NCBI GenBank assembly: GCA_027022365.1
Contig: JALVYU010000007.1
Coordinates: 1 to 64,000, forward strand
DNA from: Desulfurococcales archaeon
GTDB lineage: Archaea; Thermoproteota; Thermoprotei_A; Sulfolobales; Desulfurococcaceae
DNA length: 64,000 nucleotides
Reading direction: 5' to 3'
Shown here: piece by piece, positions 1-12,075 of the stretch
Position numbering within the stretch: the stretch's first letter is position 1
Layout of the letters: each line of letters begins with the position of its first letter
Notes under the pieces: model-generated
Databases searched by the model: none
Told to the model about the DNA's origin: nothing
What the model saw: only the letters and a program-made list of their open reading frames with translations
Translations under genes and position numbers: made by a program

Positions 1-45
1 GGGCTGCGGCCCATCAGGTAGTTGGCGGGGTAACGGCCCGCCAAG

Positions 46-84
<39 letters not shown>

Positions 85-85
85 A

Positions 86-136
<51 letters not shown>

Positions 137-236
137 CTCCGCAATGCGGGCAACCGTGACGGGGTCACCCCGAGTGCCCCCTATAAGGGGGCTTTTCCCC
201 GCTGTAGGAAGGCGGGGGAATAAGCGGGGGGCAAGT

Positions 237-284
<48 letters not shown>

Positions 285-450
285 GTTATTGGGCCTAAAG
301 CGCCCGTAGCCGGCCTGGTAAGTCCCCCTCTAAATCCCCGGGCTCAACCCGGGGGTTGGGGGGGATACTGCCAGGCTAGGGGGCGGGAGAGGCCGAGGGT
401 ACTCCCGGGGTAATGGGAGACTCTCGGGGACGCTTTATAAGATGCTCTAA

Positions 451-1175
<725 letters not shown>

Positions 1176-1276
1176 CGGCTGTAAACGATGCGGGCTAGGT
1201 GTTGGGCGGGCTTAGAGCCCGCCCAGTGCCGCAGGGAAGCCGTTAAGCCCGCCGCCTGGGGAGTACGGCCGCAAGG

Positions 1277-1320
<44 letters not shown>

Positions 1321-1409
1321 GCCTGCGGTTTAATTGGAGTCAACGCCGGGAACCTCACCGGGGGCGACAGCAGGATGACGGCCAGGCTAACGGCCTTGCC
1401 CGACGCGCT

Positions 1410-1441
<32 letters not shown>

Positions 1442-1449
1442 CCGTGAGG

Positions 1450-1481
<32 letters not shown>

Positions 1482-1737
1482 CCGCCCCTAGTTGCTACCC
1501 GGGGCTCCGGCCCCGGGGCACACTAGGGGGACTGCCGCCGTCCAAGGCGGAGGAAGGAGGGGGCCACGGCAGGTCAGCATGCCCCGAATCCCCCGGGCTA
1601 CACGCGGGCTACAATGGCGGGGACAGCGGGATCCGACCCCGAAAGGGGGAGGTAATCCCTCAAACCCCGCCGCAGTTGGGATCGAGGGCTGCAACTCGCC
1701 CTCGTGAACGTGGAATCCCTAGTAACCGCGCGTCATC

Positions 1738-1794
<57 letters not shown>

Positions 1795-1860
1795 GGAGGG
1801 AGGGGTGAGGCCCGGTCCCCCGGGGAAACCCGGGGGGTCGGGTCGAACCCCTCCCTCCCA

Positions 1861-1917
<57 letters not shown>

Positions 1918-2188
1918 CGCCATGCGGGCAAGGGCCGAGGCCTCCGGGCCGTGGTGGTGGATTGTCTCCCTTTGGGCCACCTCGAGGGGGCTTAGACGCT
2001 CCTCTCCTAGACCGGGGCTTGGGTCTCCAACAAGGCTTTCTGGGAAGGGGCTTACCGGCCCTGTCTTCTCGGGCTTGTCTGGCTCCTCCTATCCGATGCA
2101 GCACGGGATCGGGGGCCGGTCCCGTGCGGAGGGCGTGAACGGCCCCTGTCCGGGAAATACAATATTTATGTTTATCCCCGGATGGGGG
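1918..2188 (+). other. 16S-23S internal transcribed spacer without tRNA
   Basis: GC-rich spacer between the 16S 3' end and the 23S processing stem. No tRNA cloverleaf can be drawn, in line with crenarchaeal operons and unlike euryarchaeal ones, which usually carry tRNA-Ala. The 3' half of the 16S processing stem should lie here but its partner is outside the window. A short AT-rich island (about 2156-2174) sits in a hairpin-like context of tccggg/cccgga just before the 23S stem; it could be a processing loop or a weak internal promoter. Confidence 0.8.
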
Positions 2189-2218
2189 CCGTGGTGAGCG
2201 CCATGGATAGGTAGGCCC
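2189..2218 (+). repeat. 23S processing stem, 5' arm
   Basis: These 30 nt are the exact reverse complement of 5529-5558, so the precursor folds into an uninterrupted 30-bp helix that brackets the 23S rRNA. Archaeal pre-23S is released from such a stem by the splicing endonuclease. The bulges that this enzyme needs are not inside the 30 bp and would have to lie at its borders. Confidence 0.85.
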
Positions 2219-2269
2219 TAGAGGGACTCATCCAGGAGCCCATATCAGGGGCTCCAGGGGGCACCGGTC

Positions 2270-5497
<3,228 letters not shown>

Positions 5498-5528
5498 GTG
5501 TAAACCCCTGAGAGCCCCGGATTGAGTG

Positions 5529-5558
5529 GGGCCTACCTATCCATGGCGCTCACCACGG
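5529..5558 (+). repeat. 23S processing stem, 3' arm
   Basis: Perfect reverse complement of 2189-2218; see that entry. Downstream, 5559-5793 holds no gene. It has a T-rich stretch and a TATA-like element (about 5741-5748) just before the next gene. Confidence 0.85.
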
Positions 5559-5793
5559 CTCCTCCCGGATTATACCCTTTCCTGGCGCCTAGTCGTGGAA
5601 TAAATTTGTATCGCTGCATTTCTCCAAGTTCTCTCGAGGGTAGGGAGGATCTTATTGTTTCTGGCTCAGTTAGGAGAACGGTCTTCATCCCCGTTATTGC
5701 CGGGTCTGTTTACCGTCGTTTCGTCACCGCCATGTTTTCTTTATTATAGTGTATCGAATAACTCTATATGTCGTGTCTTCGGAGTGTTTGTTG

Positions 5794-6666
5794 GTGGGCG
5801 TGTTGAAGGGGCTAGGCAAGATATTGTTGATGATGAGGCCTCCAAACAGCTTCATGACAGGTATAGGCGTCATATTCTCCTACATGGTCTATGCCGGCAG
5901 GCCTCCCCCACCATTATTGGCTGTCATAGGTTTCCTGACAGGCTACCTTGTCTGCGGAGGCAGTATGCTGATAAACGATTACGTGGACAGGCTTGTCGAC
6001 GCGGTAAACAAGCCCTGGAAACCCCTGCCCAGCGGCCAGGTTTCCCCCAGAATGGTGCTCTGGTCCAGCCTGGCGTGCTTCACAATACCAGTATTACTGA
6101 ACCTCCTGGTTTCCCCTGGCACAGTCCTTGTGGCGATAACATATGGTTTCATAGGGTACCTGTACAGCTACATGAGGCGGCACTGGTGGAGCCACTACCT
6201 CGTAGGATTATCCACTACGGGGCCAATAATATACGGTTACGTGGCGGCCGGAGCCTCAGCGGAACACCTGGTCTTCACCATCATGTTCGCGGCGACCATG
6301 ACCCTTATCTCGACCTCTAGGGAGTTCGTAAAAGCGATGCAGGACGTGGAAGGAGACAAGAGGTATGGGTACGTAACAGCAGCAATAATGTTCGGGCCGA
6401 GAAAGGCGGGAGCACTATCAGTAGCCCATGGCGTGGCGGGGCTGGCTATCGGCTTGGCGGCAGGCATAGTGGCCGGGACAAGCATATGGTATGAAGCCCT
6501 ACTACTCCTCGCGGGAATAGCGTTCACGCGCCAAGCCATTATAGCCTATAAGAACCACTGGGACAAGACGCTGCTGGAAAAAACTAGGAAGAGAATGCTG
6601 GCCTACATGATGTTAGGACTAATAGCTTTCTGGCTCAGCACCCTCCCGCCAAGAATACCCGTCTAG
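5794..6666 (+). CDS. UbiA-family prenyltransferase, probable digeranylgeranylglyceryl phosphate synthase
   Basis: Membrane enzyme that most likely adds the second geranylgeranyl chain to geranylgeranylglyceryl phosphate, the second ether-bond step of archaeal lipid synthesis. Both UbiA Asp-rich motifs are present: NDYVDRLVDAVNKPWKPLPSG (first Mg-diphosphate site, with the NKPxxPLPSG continuation) and DVEGDKRYG (second site). Between and after them lie about eight hydrophobic helices. The frame is open from GTG 5749, but a TATA-like element at 5741-5748 puts transcription start near 5770, so GTG 5794 (GGAG 9 nt upstream) or a neighbouring TTG/GTG is the better start. Other UbiA substrates cannot be excluded. 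Its stop overlaps the convergent isomerase gene by 4 nt. Confidence 0.85.
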   Translation: MGVLKGLGKILLMMRPPNSFMTGIGVIFSYMVYAGRPPPPLLAVIGFLTGYLVCGGSMLINDYVDRLVDAVNKPWKPLPSGQVSPRMVLWSSLACFTIPVLLNLLVSPGTVLVAITYGFIGYLYSYMRRHWWSHYLVGLSTTGPIIYGYVAAGASAEHLVFTIMFAATMTLISTSREFVKAMQDVEGDKRYGYVTAAIMFGPRKAGALSVAHGVAGLAIGLAAGIVAGTSIWYEALLLLAGIAFTRQAIIAYKNHWDKTLLEKTRKRMLAYMMLGLIAFWLSTLPPRIPV

Positions 6667-7649
6667 ACACCGAATATCTCGTTAACCATTGACTTATACC
6701 TGTGAATACTCTCGGTAGCCAGTGGATCCAAGCCCCTCATCCTAGCTAGCCTCACACTGGCGAGACCCATGACTAGACTACCATACATGAGCTTCTCGAG
6801 ATCGCTCGCGCCCCTGAGCTCCAGTACCTTGACGGGATATCCCAGGCCTTTGTACGTGTCTATCATGAAGTCCACGAGCCTAGAACCAGCATCATCACCG
6901 GGATCCTTGACAGCCAGTACACAAGCAGGGAACCTATAGGGTTTCTCATACCCCACAATATCATTGTGCATCCACTCGGGAGCCACATCGACCTTAACAG
7001 GGATCTTTGAGTTCTCGTTGAACTCGTTCTTGCCGCGGATCAGAAGTGCTTCCCAGGGACTATGACCAGCAATGATCAGAAGGCCCCTAGAAGACTCTAT
7101 AAAATCAGCTATATCATAGGCGGTATTCATGGCATCCCTCATAACGTCGTCGAGGAACCCTGCAACACCCTCAGCCTCACCCCTAGAAACGACTCCGAGA
7201 CCGGACGCGTCAAGCACAGATAGTATGGCGAACAACATGCTGGGCAGAGCAGTACGGGGAGCAACGCCTTTCACGACGCCGACGAACGGGATGTTCTTCT
7301 CCACAGCGAGCTTCTCGAGCAAGCCATCGCTCGACACAACAACTATTCTAGCGCCAATACGGAGCGCCTTATCGACGGCCAGCCTGGTCTCCAAAGTGTT
7401 ACCACTATAGCTTATAGCGAAGACCAGGTCATCCGACGATATGGTTCTCGGCAACAAGTGTGATTTCGACACAATCACCGGTAAACCACCTCTCAGGCTC
7501 GAGAGCATCGCCAAGTAGTCGCCGACAACACCGCTTCCACCCATACCCAGAACACCGATAACATGATACTTCCCGGGAACACCGACCTCTCCCCAGCGGC
7601 GGACAATATCCATTATCTGGTCCTTCCAGCTAAAGTACAGCTCCTCCAC
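6663..7649 (-). CDS. Bifunctional phosphoglucose/phosphomannose isomerase
   Basis: Cytoplasmic isomerase that interconverts glucose-6-P or mannose-6-P with fructose-6-P, for gluconeogenesis and sugar supply. Two SIS domains. The first holds the archaeal PGI/PMI signatures GMGGSGVVGDY (about residues 35-45) and SYSGNTLETR (about 81-90). The second holds GKNEFNENSKIP and a C-terminal TESIHRYKSM with the catalytic His/Lys region. At 328 aa it has the length of the Aeropyrum and Pyrobaculum enzymes. Start is GTG 7649 behind a GGGGTG element. It converges on the prenyltransferase gene with a 4-nt overlap. Confidence 0.92.
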   Translation of the reverse strand: MEELYFSWKDQIMDIVRRWGEVGVPGKYHVIGVLGMGGSGVVGDYLAMLSSLRGGLPVIVSKSHLLPRTISSDDLVFAISYSGNTLETRLAVDKALRIGARIVVVSSDGLLEKLAVEKNIPFVGVVKGVAPRTALPSMLFAILSVLDASGLGVVSRGEAEGVAGFLDDVMRDAMNTAYDIADFIESSRGLLIIAGHSPWEALLIRGKNEFNENSKIPVKVDVAPEWMHNDIVGYEKPYRFPACVLAVKDPGDDAGSRLVDFMIDTYKGLGYPVKVLELRGASDLEKLMYGSLVMGLASVRLARMRGLDPLATESIHRYKSMVNEIFGV

Positions 7650-7728
7650 GATGCTACACCCCTAAACAATTGTTTAGTACACATCTAGTATATACGGGCA
7701 ACCACAAAAAACAAGACTGGAGGAACAC

Positions 7729-8358
7729 GTGGAGATGGTGCTCGAAGAGCTACTCGAGGGGAAATGGATCATAGAATGCCACGAGGCCTGGTTGAAGGCG
7801 GCAATAACAATAAGCCTAGCAAAGCGTCTCGCGGGAAAGAACGAGGCATTACCAGTCATAGATTACCCGGGAATACTGTACAGGATAGAGGCGAGCCTGC
7901 CGGAAAACATAGTACTACTAACACATCCTGTACAGGATATAGATCGCCTAGTGATGATAGAGCCCAGAACAATCAAGACGTACCATATTCTCCCGGAAAA
8001 CACGGTTATCCTCACAAGCCCGAGAACGATACGTAGACTCCCCAGAGACTGGTTCAAGGCCAAAATAAAACGTGTAACGGGGCATGAGTACATCATACAG
8101 GGAGACATAAACGAGAGGATAGTGCTGCTCAACAACCTCGAAATAAAAACAGTAGAAGCACCACCCGGTATCAAAGGCGAAGCACTCGAGATACTGAGGA
8201 ACGCAATAATAGATTATGGCGAACTAACCATTAAAGACGCAACAATAATACTCGCCCATGAACTAGGAATAAATAAGGGGGAGGCTAGAGAAATACTGGT
8301 AGAACTAGCCAGAAAAAGATACATTAGAGTAGAACACGGCCACGTGTATCCTCTATGA
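7729..8358 (+). CDS. Uncharacterised archaeal protein with C-terminal winged-helix-like region
   Basis: 209 aa, not recognised. The N-terminal half alternates strands and helices (ECHEAWLKAAITISLAKRLA; ENIVLLTHP), somewhat like a small alpha/beta domain. The last about 60 residues (DYGELTIKDATIILAHELGI then KGEAREILVELARKRYIRVE and a short strand) have the helix-turn-helix and wing layout of winged-helix proteins. GTG 7729 and ATG 7735 are both possible starts. A TATA-like element (tagtatatac, about 7685) precedes it. It overlaps the end of the convergent 8353-8835 gene by 6 nt. A DNA- or RNA-binding role is inference only. Confidence 0.7.
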   Translation: MEMVLEELLEGKWIIECHEAWLKAAITISLAKRLAGKNEALPVIDYPGILYRIEASLPENIVLLTHPVQDIDRLVMIEPRTIKTYHILPENTVILTSPRTIRRLPRDWFKAKIKRVTGHEYIIQGDINERIVLLNNLEIKTVEAPPGIKGEALEILRNAIIDYGELTIKDATIILAHELGINKGEAREILVELARKRYIRVEHGHVYPL

Positions 8359-8835
8359 TTTCCTCTCTTTGGCGAGGCTTGGATCGAACAATAAGGGGCG
8401 GAGGCTAAGCTTCTTCATCACGATATTGATGTAATCATATATAATCTCCCTTTTAACACCCATGCGCTCCGCACGCCTAACAACTATCTCCTCGACGATC
8501 GAGTATTTCTTGTAGCGCTCATTAAGATCCTTCCACGGAATACCCGTCATAGCCCTGATAACATCCTCGTCCCGCGGTATCTCGCCCTTAAGGATCATGA
8601 ATGAGATTATAGGGTAGCCGACATAACCCCTATAGATAGTGCCATTATCATTGCTATAGACATGGCCATCAGGCTTCACGACGACATAGTATGTCTTATC
8701 ACCTCTACTACTAGTCACAACAGCCTCCTCGTCGCTGAGAACCCTTACCCGGCCATCACCTATAGCCCCGGCTGCCTCCAACACCTTTATCCTAGGAGGT
8801 TTTCTCAAAGGCTTAAGACCAGGAGAGCCCGACAA
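8353..8835 (-). CDS. Hypothetical protein
   Basis: 160 aa, no recognised family. The first half is beta-rich with a Gly/Asp-rich turn pattern (VLEAAGAIGDGRVRVLSDEEAVVTSS as a stretch of alternating strands); the second half is helical and very basic (RYKKYSIVEEIVVRRAERMG). Start appears to be TTG 8835 just after a GGTTAGGT element. It follows the 8839-9078 gene by only a few bases, so the two form an operon. Confidence 0.65.
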   Translation of the reverse strand: MSGSPGLKPLRKPPRIKVLEAAGAIGDGRVRVLSDEEAVVTSSRGDKTYYVVVKPDGHVYSNDNGTIYRGYVGYPIISFMILKGEIPRDEDVIRAMTGIPWKDLNERYKKYSIVEEIVVRRAERMGVKREIIYDYINIVMKKLSLRPLLFDPSLAKERKS

Positions 8836-8838
8836 TAC

Positions 8839-9078
8839 CTAACCCCTCACAAGCTCAAGTACAAGAGGATCACGGGAAACAATACGTGCAACACCACTAA
8901 TCATCTGGCCAACGCCGAGCCTCAACAACTCATCATATTTCTCACGGGGCACCAACAGGTAGAACGACGCCTGCTCACCACCCACACTCCCCTGAACAAA
9001 GACGCAGGGCGAGTCAAAGCCCTCGGGGGACTCGAAACCAACAATGACACCATCAAACTCGACAGTCTCACCGCCCAT
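8839..9078 (-). CDS. Small hypothetical protein, possible OB-like fold
   Basis: 79 aa, mostly beta-strand by eye (TVEFDGVIVGFES, PCVFVQGSV, QASFYLLVP, QMISGVARIVSR, LVLELVRG). The compact series of five strands could be a small beta-barrel, but no diagnostic motif is present. It is the first gene of a two-gene minus-strand operon with the 8353-8835 gene; the pair overlap or abut at 8835-8841. Function unknown. Confidence 0.6.
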   Translation of the reverse strand: MGGETVEFDGVIVGFESPEGFDSPCVFVQGSVGGEQASFYLLVPREKYDELLRLGVGQMISGVARIVSRDPLVLELVRG

Positions 9079-9265
9079 AAGGAATCCCCACTAATAATCA
9101 GTAGTGATAATCATCCATTACAATATTATCTAGCCAGCCTCAACTAATTAAAATAACCTATCAAGAATAACCGGGAACACACCACGGGACAAAGATAAGT
9201 TCTTATCCAAACAAAATACAAGAAAAATTATGGAGCACTAATACATGTTATAGAGGATGAATACT

Positions 9266-10162
9266 ATGTCCGCACCCAAAATAGAGAACGAGCTAAGCAC
9301 AGGCCTCGTCATCGCGGGCGCTTACGCCGACAAACTACGGAGAACACTATTTGCACAACTAAGAGACCTGGTGAGGAAGAACAGGGATTTCGCAAGAGAA
9401 GTGGCACGGGCAGCAGGAGAAATGAACAGGCTTATATACATCATACTCGTAGAAGAGCTGAAAAGCGATAAGGGCGACGTCGTGAGGATAAGGGTCAAAT
9501 ACGAGGTAGACACCGAAAAATGGAGGATCACATGGAAATACAACACTCTCAGAATAGAGTATTTCAAGAGATATCCGGACGAGGAGGTAAAGAAGATCAT
9601 AGATAAGATCCTCAAGGAGAAACTAGAAGAAGTTCAGGAACAATATAGAGAGGCACCTACAAGAGAGGAAGCAGAAAAGATCCTTAAAGGCGAGGTAAAA
9701 CCCGAGGAAGAATGGGAGAAAGAAGAAACCATAAGAATAATAGGCTCGACACAACCGCTCGAACGCGAAGAAGCTGTTGAGGAAAAGAAAGAAGAGAAGG
9801 AAGAGAAGCCGGAAGAGAAAACGGAGGCAGAAACAGGGGTCGAACTAGCCAGCGTATTGGGCGGCGCCGACCCGATAGGCGAAACACTTGATGGAGGCCT
9901 CGTATTCAAAATAGTAAGCACCAACGGGGACAATATCGGCGTAGCATCAGTAGAGCCCCATGCAGGCGGCTATATGATAGACTGTATAATAATACATGGT
10001 GGGAAAGCCTATAGGATCCACACAAAAGCATCTCACCAGCTAAACGAATACATGGACAATCCATCGCTCCTACTGGACGAGATAAAGAGATCTAAACCCG
10101 TAGCAATAAGTAAAGAAGACGCGGAATCACTGATAAGATCTAAGATGGAGTCTCTCGCCTAA
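9266..10162 (+). CDS. Crenarchaeal conserved protein, possibly DUF2258 family
   Basis: About 298 aa in three parts: a conserved helical and strand N-terminal domain (begins KIENELSTGLVIAGAYADK), a highly charged Glu/Lys-rich linker (about residues 120-200), and a C-terminal alpha/beta domain rich in Gly. The N-terminal string LSTGLVIAGAYADKLRRTLFAQ resembles what I recall of the Desulfurococcales DUF2258 family; this is from memory. Start chosen at ATG 9266 because GAGGATGA lies 5 nt upstream; the ATG at 9257 is inside that ribosome-binding site. Role unknown. Confidence 0.7.
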   Translation: MSAPKIENELSTGLVIAGAYADKLRRTLFAQLRDLVRKNRDFAREVARAAGEMNRLIYIILVEELKSDKGDVVRIRVKYEVDTEKWRITWKYNTLRIEYFKRYPDEEVKKIIDKILKEKLEEVQEQYREAPTREEAEKILKGEVKPEEEWEKEETIRIIGSTQPLEREEAVEEKKEEKEEKPEEKTEAETGVELASVLGGADPIGETLDGGLVFKIVSTNGDNIGVASVEPHAGGYMIDCIIIHGGKAYRIHTKASHQLNEYMDNPSLLLDEIKRSKPVAISKEDAESLIRSKMESLA

Positions 10163-10173
10163 ATACCTTTTAA

Positions 10174-10419
10174 TCATCTACCCATAAGCAAGGGGACAAG
10201 ATAGAGCACCAATATAATGATCAATGCTAAAACCAGTAATATAAGAGCAGTGTTTTTATTCTTAGCGAAAACAATCGGTATAGGCCCAACAATTATTACA
10301 CCACCATAATCAGTGCTCGTCCTCCCTCCACCGCTCCTAAGAGCCATGAAGCCAAAGACGATCAGGGCTAAGCCAATAATCACAAGGGTTAAGCCGAGAT
10401 AATAGGCGTCACCAACCAT
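10174..10419 (-). CDS. Small membrane protein, DUF131/TIGR00304 type
   Basis: 81 aa with two membrane helices (residues about 6-27 and 57-78) joined by a short loop that holds the family-typical string GGVIIVGPIPIVFAKNK. This loop motif marks the small archaeal TIGR00304/DUF131 membrane proteins of unknown role. Its promoter region (TATA-like catatatg near 10430) also borders a possible guide RNA on the same strand. Confidence 0.75.
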   Translation of the reverse strand: MVGDAYYLGLTLVIIGLALIVFGFMALRSGGGRTSTDYGGVIIVGPIPIVFAKNKNTALILLVLALIIILVLYLVPLLMGR

Positions 10420-10441
10420 GCCAGCCCACCATATATGCAGT

Positions 10442-10505
10442 GGTCAGGCCCGCGCGAGCTCCACATCGCCTAGCGGCTTAGGCCTTGCTAAGCATCTTCA
10501 TCCCA
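10442..10505 (-). ncRNA. Possible C/D-box sRNA
   Basis: Read on the minus strand, the region has a C-like box (GGGATGAAG, 10496-10504), an inner C'-like box (GCGATGTGG, about 10461-10469) and a perfect D box CTGA (10444-10447), spaced as in archaeal guide RNAs of about 60 nt. A TTTTAA element (10530-10536) lies about 27 nt upstream. I did not find a convincing 10-nt complementarity to the 16S or 23S of this window, and a short palindrome (gcctagcggcttaggc) could give a different structure. Weak call. Confidence 0.3.
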
Positions 10506-10573
10506 AGACTAAGTATTGTAGCACACCCGTTAAAACCATATCATGTACCATCAAGATTAGGGGATAAACCGGT

Positions 10574-11566
10574 ATGCCGACACGCATAGATCTCGGCGAA
10601 GCACCGGAGGGGCTGCTCGAGCTAGAAAACAACGAAATACTGGAGGAGTTCCTATTAGCTCTCGAGGCGGCCGGCGCTAGCCCGGAGACAATAAAGGCTT
10701 ATAGAGCAGCGATAACCGATTTTCTAGAATACCTCGGCGACAAGCCATTGAAACAGGTAACCATTAGAGATGTGATCAGGTGGAGAAACCAGAAGCTCAG
10801 AAAAGGCTTCAAGAAACCTAGACAAAAGGAAAAAAGGGGCTGGCAGGTAACCCTCCACTACTACACATTGTTCCTTAGAAGGTTCCTTGAATGGCTAGGA
10901 ATAAAAATAAGAATACCGGGTGTTAGGAAGCCGCCGCGAAAAATAGAGGCGCTTAGCGATGACGAGATAGAGAGAATGTATAATGCTGTACGCGACCCTC
11001 TGGACAGACTAATACTGGATCTGCTCCTCGACACGGGGCTGAGAAGCAAGGAGCTACTAGGGCTAAAGGTTAAAGACATAGACCTAAACAACCTGGTAAT
11101 AACGGTTAAAGAAACCAAGTATGGCCGCGAAAGAAAAGTAGTCATAACCCCCAAGACAGCCGAGACCATTCGTTCCTGGATAAAGCTCAGCGGGCTACGC
11201 CCCGAGGACAGACTAGTAGGTCTAACATATGCAGGCCTATACAAGAGGATAAGAAAGCTCGGTGAAAGAGCGGGTATACCTAGGGAAAAGGCGCGCCCAC
11301 ACGTACTAAGACATACATTTGCCACACGGGCACTGAGAAGAGGACTTAGCCTACCATCGCTGCAGAGGCTCCTCGGCCACACAGACATAAAGACAACACA
11401 GGTATACATGCATCTAACGATAGAAGATGTACGCAGAGAATATCTGAGCATTCTAGCAGGCAACAAGTGCCCTACATGTGGGAGAGAAGTACCGGTTGGA
11501 GCAAAATTCTGTCCCTACTGCGGTACAAAGATAAATGGTGGTAACGAAGCATTAGCCACCACTTAG
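10574..11566 (+). CDS. xerA: XerA-type tyrosine recombinase with C-terminal zinc ribbon
   Basis: Site-specific recombinase expected to resolve chromosome dimers at an archaeal dif site. N-terminal SAM-like core-binding domain at about residues 22-110, catalytic domain at about 125-290. Catalytic set: Arg157 (GLRSKELLGL), Lys182, His243 and Arg246 (HVLRHTF), His269 (LLGHTDIKTT) and nucleophile Tyr278. After the catalytic domain comes a four-cysteine zinc ribbon (Cys299, 302, 313, 316), which is not part of the classical XerA of Pyrococcus as I know it. It sits alone, with a convergent gene overlapping its end by 15 nt. A mobile-element integrase is less likely, because there is no att-like repeat or tRNA next to it. 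Confidence 0.88.
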   Translation: MPTRIDLGEAPEGLLELENNEILEEFLLALEAAGASPETIKAYRAAITDFLEYLGDKPLKQVTIRDVIRWRNQKLRKGFKKPRQKEKRGWQVTLHYYTLFLRRFLEWLGIKIRIPGVRKPPRKIEALSDDEIERMYNAVRDPLDRLILDLLLDTGLRSKELLGLKVKDIDLNNLVITVKETKYGRERKVVITPKTAETIRSWIKLSGLRPEDRLVGLTYAGLYKRIRKLGERAGIPREKARPHVLRHTFATRALRRGLSLPSLQRLLGHTDIKTTQVYMHLTIEDVRREYLSILAGNKCPTCGREVPVGAKFCPYCGTKINGGNEALATT

Positions 11567-12016
11567 CTCGTCCATGATCCTGCCGAGCAGAACCTTCAAT
11601 ACTTCCTTTCCTCTACGATTACGCTTCAAATAATGGGCCACTAGCTCTTCACCATCAGATACTGGGTAATCATCGTCATAACTACTAAGAAGATCCTCTA
11701 GTTTATCATCGAAAACAATGAATATGACATCCTCCACCGGTATACGCCACTTCTCGCTTGAACGCCTTACAATCAAAAGCTCCTGCAAATACCGGTCTTC
11801 ATCATCTACATCTTTCATCTCAACCCTATAGTACGGAGACAAGTAGTGTACAAGAACCAATGCAGCCGTTTCCCCATCCTTTATTATTGCGAACCTGGAG
11901 ACCTCGCTATGATCAAGTAGTACGGCATGTGTTCCCTCCTCAAACGTATACCCGTGTCTCTCAAGATAGCCCAGCAATCGATCTAGATCCTTTATCTCCT
12001 TACTAATGATCTTCAT
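11552..12016 (-). CDS. Hypothetical protein
   Basis: About 154 aa, acidic and mixed alpha/beta; not recognised. The first 70 residues (MKIISKEIKDLDRLLGYLERHGY, then strands ending in AALVLVHYLSP) look like a small alpha/beta domain. A cluster of aspartates (FDDKLEDLLSSYDDDYPVSD) follows, then a basic helical C-terminus. ATG 12016 is preferred over the upstream 12028 codon. The 3' end overlaps xerA by 15 nt on the opposite strand. Confidence 0.6.
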   Translation of the reverse strand: MKIISKEIKDLDRLLGYLERHGYTFEEGTHAVLLDHSEVSRFAIIKDGETAALVLVHYLSPYYRVEMKDVDDEDRYLQELLIVRRSSEKWRIPVEDVIFIVFDDKLEDLLSSYDDDYPVSDGEELVAHYLKRNRRGKEVLKVLLGRIMDELSGG

Positions 12017-12075
12017 GCCCACAACCACTACATATAAACATGATGAGAACTCCTATAAAAGAATCGGTCGGAAAA

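Noticed and set aside
1918-2188. A tRNA gene in the 16S-23S spacer
   Set aside because: No acceptor/T-arm pair with a GTTCGA-type loop can be drawn in this stretch.
10574-11566. Integrase of an integrated virus or plasmid
   Set aside because: No adjacent tRNA, direct-repeat att pair or virus-like gene set; motifs fit chromosomal XerA.
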